40,700 nt of DNA from Micromonospora sp. CB01531 (lineage in GTDB: Bacteria > Actinomycetota > Actinomycetes > Mycobacteriales > Micromonosporaceae): assembly GCF_001905095.1 (NCBI RefSeq), contig NZ_LWLS01000109.1:1-40700 (forward strand). The letters are read 5' to 3'. Shown here one piece after another: positions 16,241-25,566 of this stretch (positions are counted from its first letter, which is position 1; each line of letters begins with the position of its first letter). Position numbers and translations under genes: made by a program. The notes below the pieces were generated by a model. The model was given only the letters and a program-made list of their open reading frames with translations, was not told the DNA's origin and searched no databases.

Positions 16241-17011
16241 TCAGTCGCCTACCGCTTTGAACAGGGCGGCCACCTCGGCGTTGGTCAGCCGCCGGGTCCG
16301 CCCGGCGCGCAGGTCACCCAGCCGGATCGGCCCCATCGCGGTCCGCACCAGCCGGCTCACCGGGTGCCCCACCTCGGCCAGCAGCCGCCGGACGATGTGC
16401 TTGCGCCCTTCGTGCAGGCTCACCTCCACCTGGGCGGTCTTGCCCAGGGTGTCCACCACCTTGAACGAGTCGACCTTCACCGGCCCGTCCTCCAGCTCGA
16501 TCCCGGCGGCCAGCCGCTTGCCCAGGTTGCGCGGGATCGGACCGGTGACCTCGCACAGGTAGGTCTTCTGCACCCCGTACGACGGGTGCATGAGCCGGTG
16601 GGCGAGGGTGCCGTCGTTGGTAAGCAGCAGCAGTCCTTCGCTGTCCGCGTCGAGCCGCCCCACGTGGTATACCCGCTGTTCCACCCGGTTGCCGAGGAAG
16701 TCCGACAGCGCCGCGCGTCCCTTTTCGTCCGCCATGGTGGAAACCACCCCGCGGGGCTTGTTCATGGCCAGGTAGACCAGCCGGGTGTCGGCCTGGAGCC
16801 GCTCCCCGTCGACGTGGATGACGTCGTGCGCCGGGTCGGCCTTGTCGCCGAGCTGCGCGACCCGGCCGTTGACGGTGACCCGGCGCCGGAAGATCAGGTC
16901 CTCGCAGGCGCGCCGCGAGCCCACCCCGGCGGCGGCGAGCACCTTTTGCAGGCGCTCGGCGCCCTCGTACACGGGGGCGTCGGGCTTGGGGGCACGGTCA
17001 TCGCGTCGCAT
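16241..17011 (-). CDS. rluB: 23S rRNA pseudouridine synthase RluB
   Basis: A 256-aa protein with an S4 RNA-binding domain (ERLQKVLAAAGVGSRRACE) followed by the RsuA/RluB-type synthase domain. The catalytic loop is GRLDADSEGLLLLTNDG, with the nucleophilic Asp. KTYLCEVTG and GRKHIVRRLLAEVGHPV complete the family pattern. It isomerises a uridine in helix 89 of 23S rRNA. The ATG at 17011 (MRRDD) is preferred over the in-frame TTG at 17017; either way it overlaps the end of scpB by 14-20 nt. The scpA-scpB-rluB order is conserved across Gram-positive bacteria. Confidence 0.94.
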   Translation of the reverse strand: MRRDDRAPKPDAPVYEGAERLQKVLAAAGVGSRRACEDLIFRRRVTVNGRVAQLGDKADPAHDVIHVDGERLQADTRLVYLAMNKPRGVVSTMADEKGRAALSDFLGNRVEQRVYHVGRLDADSEGLLLLTNDGTLAHRLMHPSYGVQKTYLCEVTGPIPRNLGKRLAAGIELEDGPVKVDSFKVVDTLGKTAQVEVSLHEGRKHIVRRLLAEVGHPVSRLVRTAMGPIRLGDLRAGRTRRLTNAEVAALFKAVGD

Positions 17012-18083
17012 CGGCAAGCTCTTCTACGTCGTCGGGGAGGAAGGGGGCCAGGGGCGGCAGGTCGTCCACCGAGTTCAACCCCAGCTTCTCCAGGAACATG
17101 GTGGTGGTCCGGTAGAGGAAGGCACCGCTGTCCGGTTCGGTGCCGCACTCCTCGACCAGGCCGCGCGAGACCAGGGTACGGATCACCCCGTCGCAGTTGA
17201 CGCCCCGGATGGCGGAGATCCGCGACCGGGTCACCGGCTGCTTGTAGGCGACCACCGCCAGGGTTTCCAGTGCGGCCTGGGTGAGCCGCACGGACTGCCC
17301 GTCCAGAACGAACCGCTCCACGTAGGTGGCGTATTCCGGGCGGGTGTAGAGACGCCAGCCACCGGCGGCCCGGCGCAGCTCGAAGCCGTGCCCGGCGGCC
17401 GTGTAGCCGGCGGCGATGTCGTCGAGCATCGGCCCGATCCGCTCCGGGGACTGTTCCAGCACCTGGGCCAGGGTCAGCTCGCTGACCGGCTGGTCCACCA
17501 CCAGCAGGATCGCCTCCAGCGCGCCGCGCAGCTCGGCGTCGCTCAGCTCGGGCGCGGGCTCCGGCGCCGCCGTCACCCGCCGCCGCCCCGCCGCCGGCTT
17601 CGGCGGTACGCCGGCGCTGCCGCTCTCCCCCGCCAACTCCCCGCCGGCCGCCTCCGTCGGCGCCTCGGAGATCTTGGTACCGCCCGGCCCCTCTAGGGGC
17701 ACCGATGCACCAGGATCGGCGGCCGGCTCGGACGGCGTGGAGATATTGGCAGGGGTCGGATACTCCGGGGATTCGTCCCTGCGGAGATCTGCGGCGGGCT
17801 CGGGCTCGGCGGTGGTGGGCGTGGGCTCTGCGGCGGGCTCGGGCTCCGGGGTGGCGGGCTCGGCCGCCGCTGGCGCTGCGGTCGCGGTGGGCTTGGGCTC
17901 CGGGGTGGGGGGCTCGGCCGCCGCCGGCGCTGCGGTCGCGGCAGGCTCGGCCGCGGCGTACTCCGGATCTGCCTCGGCGGTGGGCTCGGCGGGGGCGGAT
18001 CTCGCGGGCGCGGGGCGCTCCCAGGGCGGGACCCAGGCGGCGGCCTGGTCGGCCAGGGAGTCGCGGGACTCCTCGTCGCTCAT
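16998..18083 (-). CDS. scpB: Segregation and condensation protein ScpB with long low-complexity N-terminus
   Basis: The last 180 or so residues (from LSDAELRGALEAILLVVDQP) are the tandem winged-helix ScpB, partner of ScpA in the SMC condensin complex; RLTQAALETLAVVAYKQPVT and ISAIRGVNCDGVIRTLVSRG are diagnostic. The first 170 residues are Pro/Ala/Glu-rich and disordered in character, with the block ATAAPAAAEPxTPEPxP repeated. Typical ScpB is about 190-220 aa, so the extension nearly doubles it. The ATG at 18083 is overlapped (ATGA) by the stop of a 9-codon frame whose GGAG serves as its ribosome-binding site. Confidence 0.93.
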   Translation of the reverse strand: MSDEESRDSLADQAAAWVPPWERPAPARSAPAEPTAEADPEYAAAEPAATAAPAAAEPPTPEPKPTATAAPAAAEPATPEPEPAAEPTPTTAEPEPAADLRRDESPEYPTPANISTPSEPAADPGASVPLEGPGGTKISEAPTEAAGGELAGESGSAGVPPKPAAGRRRVTAAPEPAPELSDAELRGALEAILLVVDQPVSELTLAQVLEQSPERIGPMLDDIAAGYTAAGHGFELRRAAGGWRLYTRPEYATYVERFVLDGQSVRLTQAALETLAVVAYKQPVTRSRISAIRGVNCDGVIRTLVSRGLVEECGTEPDSGAFLYRTTTMFLEKLGLNSVDDLPPLAPFLPDDVEELADATR

Positions 18084-18109
18084 GCCGGCACTCCGCTTCG
18101 CTCGCTCAT
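18080..18109 (-). CDS. Micro-ORF between scpA and scpB (MSERSGVPA)
   Basis: Nine codons from ATG 18109, starting five bases after the scpA stop and ending in TGA overlapped by the scpB ATG (ATGA). GGAG inside it is the scpB ribosome-binding site. The same Ser-Glu/Ala-Arg-Ser opening appears in the spacers at 23582-23665 and 29024-29086. It may act only as a translational coupler; a stable product is unproven. Confidence 0.35.
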   Translation of the reverse strand: MSERSGVPA

Positions 18110-18114
18110 CGGGG

Positions 18115-19110
18115 TCACTCCTGCGTCGTTGCCGGGTCGTCGCCGGCGGTCGCGGGCGCCGCCGGGGCGGCCGGCTCCGGGGAGCCGGCGTACTCGTCGA
18201 TGGTCAGCTCGGTGTCGCCGTCGGCGGAGCCGGTCCAGCGGACGGTCAGCTCCTCCAGGGCCTGCTCCTGGACGAAGGCGACCAGCCCCTGCCGGTATAG
18301 CTCCAGCAGGGCCAGGAAGCGGGCCACCACCTCCAGGGTGATCTCACAGTCGGCGCAGAGCAACGAGAAGGTGGCCGTGCCGGCCCGGCGCAGCCGCGCC
18401 GAAATGATCTCCGCGTGCTCCCGGACGCTGACCCGGACCATGTGCACGTGCGCGATCGACACCTCGGGCACCGGCTTCGGGGTCATCGCCTTGAGCGCCA
18501 GCTTGAGCAGCCGCTCCGGGCCGATGCCGAGCACCAGGTCCGGCAGCGCGTCGGCGTACCGGGGTTCCAGGGTGACCGCCCGGGGATAGCGGCGGCCGCC
18601 GACCGCCTCCAGCTCGGCGAGGTGCGCCGCCGCCTCCTTGTACGCCTTGTACTGCAGCAGCCGGGCGAAGAGCAGGTCCCGGGCCTCCAGTAGGGCCAGG
18701 TCCTCCTCGTCCTCCACCTCGGCGGCGGGCAGCAGCCGGGCCGCCTTCAGGTCGAGCAGGGTGGCGGCGATCAGCAGGAACTCGCTGGTCTCGTCCAGGT
18801 CCCACTGGTCGCCCATGGCCCGGATGTACGCGATGAACTCGTCGGTGACCTTGTGCAGGGCCACCTCGGTGACGTCGAGCTTGTGCTTGCTGATCAGCTG
18901 GAGCAGCAGGTCGAACGGGCCGGTGAAGTTGGCCAGCCGGACGGTGAAGCCGCTGCCCTCCCCGGCGGCGGCCGCCTCGACGGTGGCCGGTTCGGCGGGC
19001 AGCACGCTGTCGACCTCGGCGGCCAGCTCGGCGGCGGCCACGGAATCGCCGGCGTCGGGTGGCGCCGGCGGGTCGAGGGGCGGTGCGGTCACCGGAAAAC
19101 CGTAGTCCAC
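18115..19110 (-). CDS. scpA: Segregation and condensation protein ScpA
   Basis: A 331-aa kleisin of the bacterial SMC-ScpAB complex, which bridges the SMC heads during chromosome segregation. The N-terminal SMC-binding segment is VRLANFTGPFDLLLQLISKH; further family blocks are ETSEFLLIAATLLDLKAARLLP and the C-terminal winged helix (VVARFLALLELYRQGLVAFVQ). About 55 extra residues of Ala/Pro/Glu precede the kleisin domain and about 20 follow it. The GTG at 19110 is 24 nt after the parA stop. It forms an operon with scpB through a micro-ORF spacer. Confidence 0.95.
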   Translation of the reverse strand: MDYGFPVTAPPLDPPAPPDAGDSVAAAELAAEVDSVLPAEPATVEAAAAGEGSGFTVRLANFTGPFDLLLQLISKHKLDVTEVALHKVTDEFIAYIRAMGDQWDLDETSEFLLIAATLLDLKAARLLPAAEVEDEEDLALLEARDLLFARLLQYKAYKEAAAHLAELEAVGGRRYPRAVTLEPRYADALPDLVLGIGPERLLKLALKAMTPKPVPEVSIAHVHMVRVSVREHAEIISARLRRAGTATFSLLCADCEITLEVVARFLALLELYRQGLVAFVQEQALEELTVRWTGSADGDTELTIDEYAGSPEPAAPAAPATAGDDPATTQE

Positions 19111-19133
19111 GGTCCGGACACCCGGCGTTCGGC

Positions 19134-20057
19134 CTACCGCTCCGCCTGGGCGGCGATCACCTCACGGGCCAGTTGCCGGTAGTTGCGGGCGCCGGAGGAG
19201 GCCGGGTCGAGGGTGGTGATCGGCGCGCCGGCCACGGTCGACTCGGGGAACTTCACGGTCTTGGTGATCACGGTCTGGTAGACCTTGTCGCCGAACGCCT
19301 CCACCACCCGCTGGAGCACCTGCCGGCAGTGGGTGGTGCGGCTGTCGTACATGGTGGCGAGGATGCCTTCGAGCTCCAGATCGAAGTTGAGCCGCTCGCG
19401 CACCTTGTCGATGGTGTCCAGCAGCAGCGCGACGCCGCGCAGGCTGAAGAACTCGCACTCCAGCGGGATGAGCACGCCGTGCGCCACGGTCAGCGCGTTG
19501 ATCGCCAGCAGGCCCAGCGAGGGCTGGCAGTCGATCAGGATGTAGTCGTATTCCTTGCGGATCGTCTTGAGCACCCGGGCCAGGGCCATCTCGCGGGCGA
19601 CCTCGTTGACCAGCTGGATCTCGGCGGCGGAGAGGTCGATGTTGGCGGGGAGCAGGTGCAGCCCGGCCACGTCGGTCTTGATCAGCACGTCGTCCGCGGT
19701 GACGTCGTCCTGCATGAGCAGGTTGTAGACCGACAGGTCGAGGTTGTGCGGGTTGACGCCGAGGCCGACGGAGAGAGCGCCCTGCGGGTCGAAGTCGACC
19801 AGCAGCACCTTGCGGCCGTACTCGGCCAACGCGGCGCCCAGGTTGATGGTGGTGGTGGTCTTGCCGACGCCACCCTTCTGGTTGGCCATCGCGATGATCC
19901 GCGCGGGCCCGTGCCGGTCGGTCGGCATCGGCTCCGGGATCGGCTTGCGCATGGTGTACGCGGCCGGGTCGGCGGGGCCGAGGTCGGAGCCGAGCGTCGC
20001 CTGCTGCTCGCGGAGCTCCGACGTCCAGGTCTCGGCACGGTTCTCGTTGCCAGCCAT
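19134..20057 (-). CDS. ParA-family ATPase
   Basis: A 307-aa ParA/Soj-type ATPase with the deviant Walker A motif NQKGGVGKTTT, DFDPQGALSVGLG (Walker A'/B region) and YILIDCQPSLGLL. It is distinct from the oriC-linked ParA and is the paralogue usually found beside scpAB in actinobacteria (Rv1708 in M. tuberculosis). It likely dimerises on DNA in an ATP-dependent way; a segregation role is inferred from its neighbours. The ATG at 20057 (MAGNEN) has GGAGGGGG upstream; the frame is open to 20177, but that part lacks family resemblance. A 190-bp gap separates it from xerD. Confidence 0.9.
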   Translation of the reverse strand: MAGNENRAETWTSELREQQATLGSDLGPADPAAYTMRKPIPEPMPTDRHGPARIIAMANQKGGVGKTTTTINLGAALAEYGRKVLLVDFDPQGALSVGLGVNPHNLDLSVYNLLMQDDVTADDVLIKTDVAGLHLLPANIDLSAAEIQLVNEVAREMALARVLKTIRKEYDYILIDCQPSLGLLAINALTVAHGVLIPLECEFFSLRGVALLLDTIDKVRERLNFDLELEGILATMYDSRTTHCRQVLQRVVEAFGDKVYQTVITKTVKFPESTVAGAPITTLDPASSGARNYRQLAREVIAAQAER

Positions 20058-20247
20058 GTCCTCGTTGCCCCCTCCCGACGACCACCCGGTGTCGGAGCCG
20101 TCCGACGTCCTTCGCGGCGCCGCTGCGCACCCCGGTGTCGCCCCATGAGGTCCGCGCCGATGCCGACTGTACGCCACCCGCCAGCAGCGCGTTCGGTACC
20201 GGGTCGGCGTGTCGGCCGGCCGGCGGCTCCGGGCCGCCCGTCAGCGG

Positions 20248-21255
20248 TCAGCCACGCGCCCGCGGGTGGGCGGTCGCGTACACCTCACGCAGCCGGTCCA
20301 CAGTGACCAACGTGTAGACCTGGGTGGTGGTCACCGAGGCGTGACCGAGCAGTTCCTGCACCACCCGGACATCGGCGCCGCCGTCGAGCAGGTGGGTGGC
20401 GTAGGAGTGGCGCAGGGTGTGCGGGGATACCGCGCCGGGGCCGTCCACCGGCAGGCCGGCCCGCTCGGCCGAGCGGCGCAGCACGGCCCAGGCGCCCTGC
20501 CGGGTCAGCGGTCCGCCGCGGGCGTTGACGAAGACGGCCGGGGTGCCCCGCCCGGCGGCGAGCAGCGCCGGACGGCCCCGGACCAGCCAGGCGCGCAGCG
20601 CCTCGACGGCGTACCCGCCGATCGGGACCAGGCGGGTGCGCCCGCCCTTGCCGCGCAGCAGCACCGTGCCCTCGTCAAGGTCCAGGTCGTCCACCGCGGC
20701 GCCGACCGCCTCGGAGATCCGGGCCCCGGTGCCGTACAGGAACTCCAGCAGGGCCCGGTCTCGCAGCGCGCGGGGCGCCGCGTCGCCGGCGGCGGTGACC
20801 GGGCCGGCGGTCTCCAGCAGCCGGAGCATGTCCTCGACCGGCAGGGCGCGGGGCAGCCGGCGGGGCGGGGTGGGCGGGCGGACGTCGCGGCTGGGATCGG
20901 CGCCGGCCAGCCCCTCGCGCAGCGCGAAGCGGTGCAGGCCGCGGACGGCGCTGGCGGCGCGGGCGGCGGAGGACACGGCCAGCGGCGGGTGCTCGGCGTC
21001 ACCGGCCCGCAGCCGGGCCAGATGGCTCTCCACCTCGGCGGCGCCGACGGCGGCCAGGTCGGTCACCCCGGCGGCGGCCAGGGTCGTCAGGTAGCGCTCC
21101 AGGTCGCGGCGGTAGGACGTGAGGGTGTTCGCGGACAGTCCCCGCTCGACGGTGAGATGGTCCAGGTAGCCCCGGACGGCACGGCGCAGGGCCGGCCCGG
21201 GCTGCTCGCCCGGGCCGGCCCCGTCCACTGTGCTGGTCAGGCTGTCGTCTCTCAA
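20248..21255 (-). CDS. xerD: Site-specific tyrosine recombinase XerD
   Basis: A 335-aa recombinase. It has an N-terminal SAM-like core-binding domain (LRRAVRGYLDHLTVERGLSA, NTLTSYRRDLERYLTTL) and a catalytic domain with all residues visible: Arg in YGTGARISEAV, Lys in LRGKGGRTRLVPI, HTLRHSYATHLLDGGAD, LLGHASVTTTQVYT. It resolves chromosome dimers at dif. Its proposed TTG start at 21255 overlaps the ald stop (TTGA); a GTG at 21228 is the alternative. The same frame continues upstream through ald, but that part is a shadow. Confidence 0.93.
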   Translation of the reverse strand: MRDDSLTSTVDGAGPGEQPGPALRRAVRGYLDHLTVERGLSANTLTSYRRDLERYLTTLAAAGVTDLAAVGAAEVESHLARLRAGDAEHPPLAVSSAARAASAVRGLHRFALREGLAGADPSRDVRPPTPPRRLPRALPVEDMLRLLETAGPVTAAGDAAPRALRDRALLEFLYGTGARISEAVGAAVDDLDLDEGTVLLRGKGGRTRLVPIGGYAVEALRAWLVRGRPALLAAGRGTPAVFVNARGGPLTRQGAWAVLRRSAERAGLPVDGPGAVSPHTLRHSYATHLLDGGADVRVVQELLGHASVTTTQVYTLVTVDRLREVYATAHPRARG

Positions 21256-22367
21256 CCGATGACGTCGGCCAGCGGGAGGACGTCCATGTCGTGCGCCTCG
21301 GCGACCGGGCCGTAGACCACGTGACCGGCGTGGGTGTTCAGCCCCAGCGCCAGCGCCGGGTCGACCCGCAGCGCCTCCCGCCAGCCGCGGTTGGCCAACT
21401 CCAGGGCGTACGGCAGGGTGACGTTGGTCAGCGCGTGGGTGCTGGTGTTCGGCACCGCGCCGGGCATGTTCGCCACACAGTAGAAGATCGACTCGTGCAC
21501 CTTGTAGACCGGGTCGGCGTGCGTGGTGGGACGTGAGTCCTCGAAGCAGCCGCCCTGGTCGATGGCGATGTCGACGAGCACGCTGCCCGGCTTCATCCGG
21601 GAGACCAGCTCGTTCGAGATGAGCTTCGGCGCCTTCGCGCCGGGGACCAGCACCGCGCCGATGACCAGGTCCGCGTCGAGCACGGCCCGCTCGATCTCGT
21701 ACGCGTTGGAGGCGACGGTCTGCAGGTGGCCGCGGTAGATGGCGTCGGCCTGGCGCAGTCGGGCCACGTTCTTGTCCAGCAGCAGCACCTCGGACTGCAG
21801 GCCGAGCGCGATGGCGGCGGCGTTCATGCCGGAGACGCCGGCGCCGATGACCACGGTCTTGGCCGCGTACACGCCGGAGACGCCGCCGGGCAGCACGCCC
21901 CGGCCACCGCCGGTGCGCATCATGTAGAAGGCGCCGACCTGCGGGGCGAGCCGACCGGCCACCTCGGACATCGGGGCGAGCAGCGGCAGCGAGCGGTCGG
22001 GCAGCTCGACGGTCTCGTACGCGATGCCGGTGACCTTTCGGTCGAGCAGCGCGTCGGTGCACTCCCGGGAGGCGGCCAGGTGCAGGTAGGTGAAGAGCAC
22101 CTGCCCCTCGCGCATCCGGTGGTATTCCTCGGCGATCGGCTCCTTGACCTTGAGCACCAGTTCGGCGGCGTCCCAGACCTCGTCGGCGGTGGGCAGGATC
22201 TTCGCGCCGGCGGCGGTGAACTCGTCGTCGGTGATGCTGGAACCGACGCCCGCGCCGGACTCGACGAACACCTCGTGGCCGTGGCGGGTGAACTCGTTGA
22301 CGCCCGCGGGCGTGATCGCCACCCGGTACTCGTGGTTCTTGACCTCGCGGGGGATTCCGACCTTCAC
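21252..22367 (-). CDS. ald: Alanine dehydrogenase
   Basis: A 371-aa NAD-dependent enzyme interconverting L-alanine with pyruvate and ammonia. Family blocks: MKVGIPREVKNHEYRVAITP, with the substrate-binding Arg and a Lys in VLKVKEP; YLHLA; the Rossmann motif VVIGAGVSGMNAAAIALGLQ; and DIAIDQGGCFEDSRPTTHAD. The length is exactly that of the family. The GTG at 22367 follows GAAGGTG. It lies upstream of xerD with a 4-nt overlap, an unusual pairing of a metabolic gene with a recombinase gene. A short palindrome lies in the divergent gap to the TM2 gene. Confidence 0.97.
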   Translation of the reverse strand: MKVGIPREVKNHEYRVAITPAGVNEFTRHGHEVFVESGAGVGSSITDDEFTAAGAKILPTADEVWDAAELVLKVKEPIAEEYHRMREGQVLFTYLHLAASRECTDALLDRKVTGIAYETVELPDRSLPLLAPMSEVAGRLAPQVGAFYMMRTGGGRGVLPGGVSGVYAAKTVVIGAGVSGMNAAAIALGLQSEVLLLDKNVARLRQADAIYRGHLQTVASNAYEIERAVLDADLVIGAVLVPGAKAPKLISNELVSRMKPGSVLVDIAIDQGGCFEDSRPTTHADPVYKVHESIFYCVANMPGAVPNTSTHALTNVTLPYALELANRGWREALRVDPALALGLNTHAGHVVYGPVAEAHDMDVLPLADVIG

Positions 22368-22517
22368 GATGCAGACACCTTCTTTCGGGGCTGCTCACCC
22401 CGGCTGCGGCGCCGCGGCGGCCCCTTTGCCGACGCAGTCCACCGGTCCCGCCGGCGGCAGTCTAGGCCCGTGCGAACTCCGCGGAGGGCAGCACAGTGAC
22501 ATCCGGTGCCCGGTGGT

Positions 22518-22534
22518 CCTGACGATGTGTCAGG
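22518..22534. promoter_or_regulatory. Short palindrome in the ald/TM2 divergent gap
   Basis: CCTGAC-GATGT-GTCAGG, a 6-bp perfect inverted repeat about 150 bp upstream of ald and 122 bp upstream of the TM2 gene. It could be an operator for ald, for example for an Lrp/AsnC-type regulator, but the sequence alone does not say. The rest of the 288-bp gap shows no gene. Confidence 0.25.
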
Positions 22535-22655
22535 CGTGAACCGGGCTGGGCGGTGGAGACCGCCTCAGCCGTCAGGACACTATTGGATAAACATCGTCCC
22601 ACCGTTGGAGTGCCAGTGCGGACAGGACGCCTGTGGATCACTAGGGTGTCCGCTC

Positions 22656-22910
22656 ATGACCACTCCTTACCAGCAGTACCCCCCGCAGGGTGTCTCGGAC
22701 AAGAGCAAGATCGTCGCCGGCATCCTGCAGATCCTCCTTGGCGGTTTCGGTATCGGCCGGTTCTACATGGGCGATGTCAAGATCGGCGTGATCCAGCTCG
22801 TGGTGACCCTGGTGACCTGCGGCTTCGGTGCGATCTGGGGCCTCGTCGACGGCATCCTGATCCTGGTCAACGGCGGCGTCGACGGCCAGGGACGCCCGCT
22901 GCGCGACTGA
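22656..22910 (+). CDS. TM2-domain membrane protein
   Basis: An 84-aa protein: a short Gln/Tyr/Pro head (MTTPYQQYPPQG), then the TM2 domain (PF05154) with two transmembrane helices joined by a tight turn: IVAGILQILLGGFGIGRFYMGDVKIG, quoted in part for the helix and the G-x-F-G-I-G-R-F-Y motif, and VIQLVVTLVTCGFGAIWGLV. It ends with the D-G-I-L-I-L signature. The ATG at 22656 is preferred, with AGGGTG upstream; the frame is open further back without resemblance. TM2 function is unknown in bacteria. It is the only plus-strand gene in the housekeeping block and converges on the NUDIX gene. Confidence 0.88.
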   Translation: MTTPYQQYPPQGVSDKSKIVAGILQILLGGFGIGRFYMGDVKIGVIQLVVTLVTCGFGAIWGLVDGILILVNGGVDGQGRPLRD

Positions 22911-22925
22911 GCGCCGGCATCGACG

Positions 22926-22963
22926 AGCGGGGCCGCGCGGTGTCACCACCGCGCGGCCCCGCT
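22926..22963. terminator. Bidirectional terminator between TM2 and NUDIX genes
   Basis: AGCGGGGCCGCGCGGTG-TCAC-CACCGCGCGGCCCCGCT: a perfect 17-bp stem with a tetraloop, placed between two convergent genes. Confidence 0.9.
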
Positions 22964-22979
22964 GTCTGTCCGATCCGGC

Positions 22980-23585
22980 TCAGCGGGGCAGCGGCGCCCC
23001 CGGCCGGCGCAGCTCGGTGAAGCCGGTCTCCCGGGCCCGGGCGGCGGCGAGCACCCCGGCCACGCAGGCCACGTTGGTGATCTCGCCGGCCAGCACCATC
23101 CGCACCGCCTCGTCGAGCCCGACCCGGACCACCTGCAGGTCGGCCTCCTCGTCGCGCCGGTCGTGCCGCTGATCGGCGGGCACGTCGGCCAGATCGCGGG
23201 CCAGGAAGACCCGGACCACCTCGTTGGAGAAGCCGGGCGAGCTGTGCAGGTCGACCAGGACGTCGATGGTCCCGGCGGTCAGGTCGGCCTCCTCGGCCAG
23301 TTCCCGGGCCGCCGCGGCGGCCAGGTCCTCGCCGCTGACGTCCATCAGCCCGGCCGGCAGCTCCCACAGGTGCCGGCCGACCGGGTGGCGGTACTGCCGG
23401 ATCAGCACCACCTGGCCGGCGTCGTCGAGCGCCACCACGGCCACCGCGCCGACGTGGGTGACGTAGTCGCGGGCCGCGGTGCCGCCGCCCGGCATGGTGA
23501 CGTCGTCGCTGACCACCTGGAAGATCCGGCCGGACCAGATCTCCCGATGCGCGGTCACCTCGTACCGGTGCTCGACCGCGCTCAC
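22980..23585 (-). CDS. NUDIX hydrolase, ADP-ribose pyrophosphatase type
   Basis: A 201-aa protein with the Nudix box GLMDVSGEDLAAAAARELAEE followed by ADL (quoted to the E-E metal ligands; the usual Gly after EE is Asp here). IRQYRHPVGRHLWELPAG is the signature of ADP-ribose pyrophosphatases that form domain-swapped dimers. It would hydrolyse ADP-ribose to AMP and ribose 5-phosphate. The orthologue in M. tuberculosis is Rv1700, also next to pyrG. The GTG start at 23585 is overlapped by the stop of the micro-ORF that links it to pyrG. Confidence 0.92.
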   Translation of the reverse strand: MSAVEHRYEVTAHREIWSGRIFQVVSDDVTMPGGGTAARDYVTHVGAVAVVALDDAGQVVLIRQYRHPVGRHLWELPAGLMDVSGEDLAAAAARELAEEADLTAGTIDVLVDLHSSPGFSNEVVRVFLARDLADVPADQRHDRRDEEADLQVVRVGLDEAVRMVLAGEITNVACVAGVLAAARARETGFTELRRPGAPLPR

Positions 23586-23661
23586 GCCGCCGCCTCGCTG
23601 CAGGCGACGGCGGCGCGAGGCGCCACGCTACTGAGCTTGATGGCTCGCTCGCTCCGCTCGC

Positions 23662-23665
<4 letters not shown>
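23582..23665 (-). CDS. Micro-ORF bridging pyrG and the NUDIX gene
   Basis: A 27-codon frame opening VSERSERAIK. Its GTG overlaps the pyrG stop (GTGA) and its own TGA is overlapped by the NUDIX GTG (GTGA), so three frames are chained by two 4-nt overlaps. GAGG near its end serves the NUDIX start. The opening repeats GAGCGAGCG at DNA level. No known domain. Similar spacers occur at 18080 and 29024. Confidence 0.35.
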
Positions 23666-25416
<1,751 letters not shown>

Positions 25417-25462
25417 GGCCTGCTCCCGTGTCGTCCGTAGCGGTCGTGCGAACCGCCGTGCC

Positions 25463-25478
25463 GATCACCGAAGTGATC
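25463..25478 (-). promoter_or_regulatory. UUCG-capped hairpin in the pyrG leader
   Basis: As RNA from the minus strand: GAUCAC-UUCG-GUGAUC, a perfect 6-bp stem with the extra-stable UUCG tetraloop, about 47 bp upstream of the TTG start. No U-tract follows, so it is not a simple terminator. A role in mRNA stability or pyrG control is speculation. Confidence 0.35.
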
Positions 25479-25566
25479 ACGCGATCCACGGGATTCCACG
25501 GTAACACGTTTCCCTGCCCGGACCGGCGTGGCACCCGGCGTCGGCGCACGTGAAGCCGGGTCCGGC

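Noticed and set aside
21256..22398. XerD extended to 716 aa through the frame open to 22398
   Set aside because: That stretch is the ald gene read in another frame; it is Arg/Pro-rich and has no recombinase resemblance.
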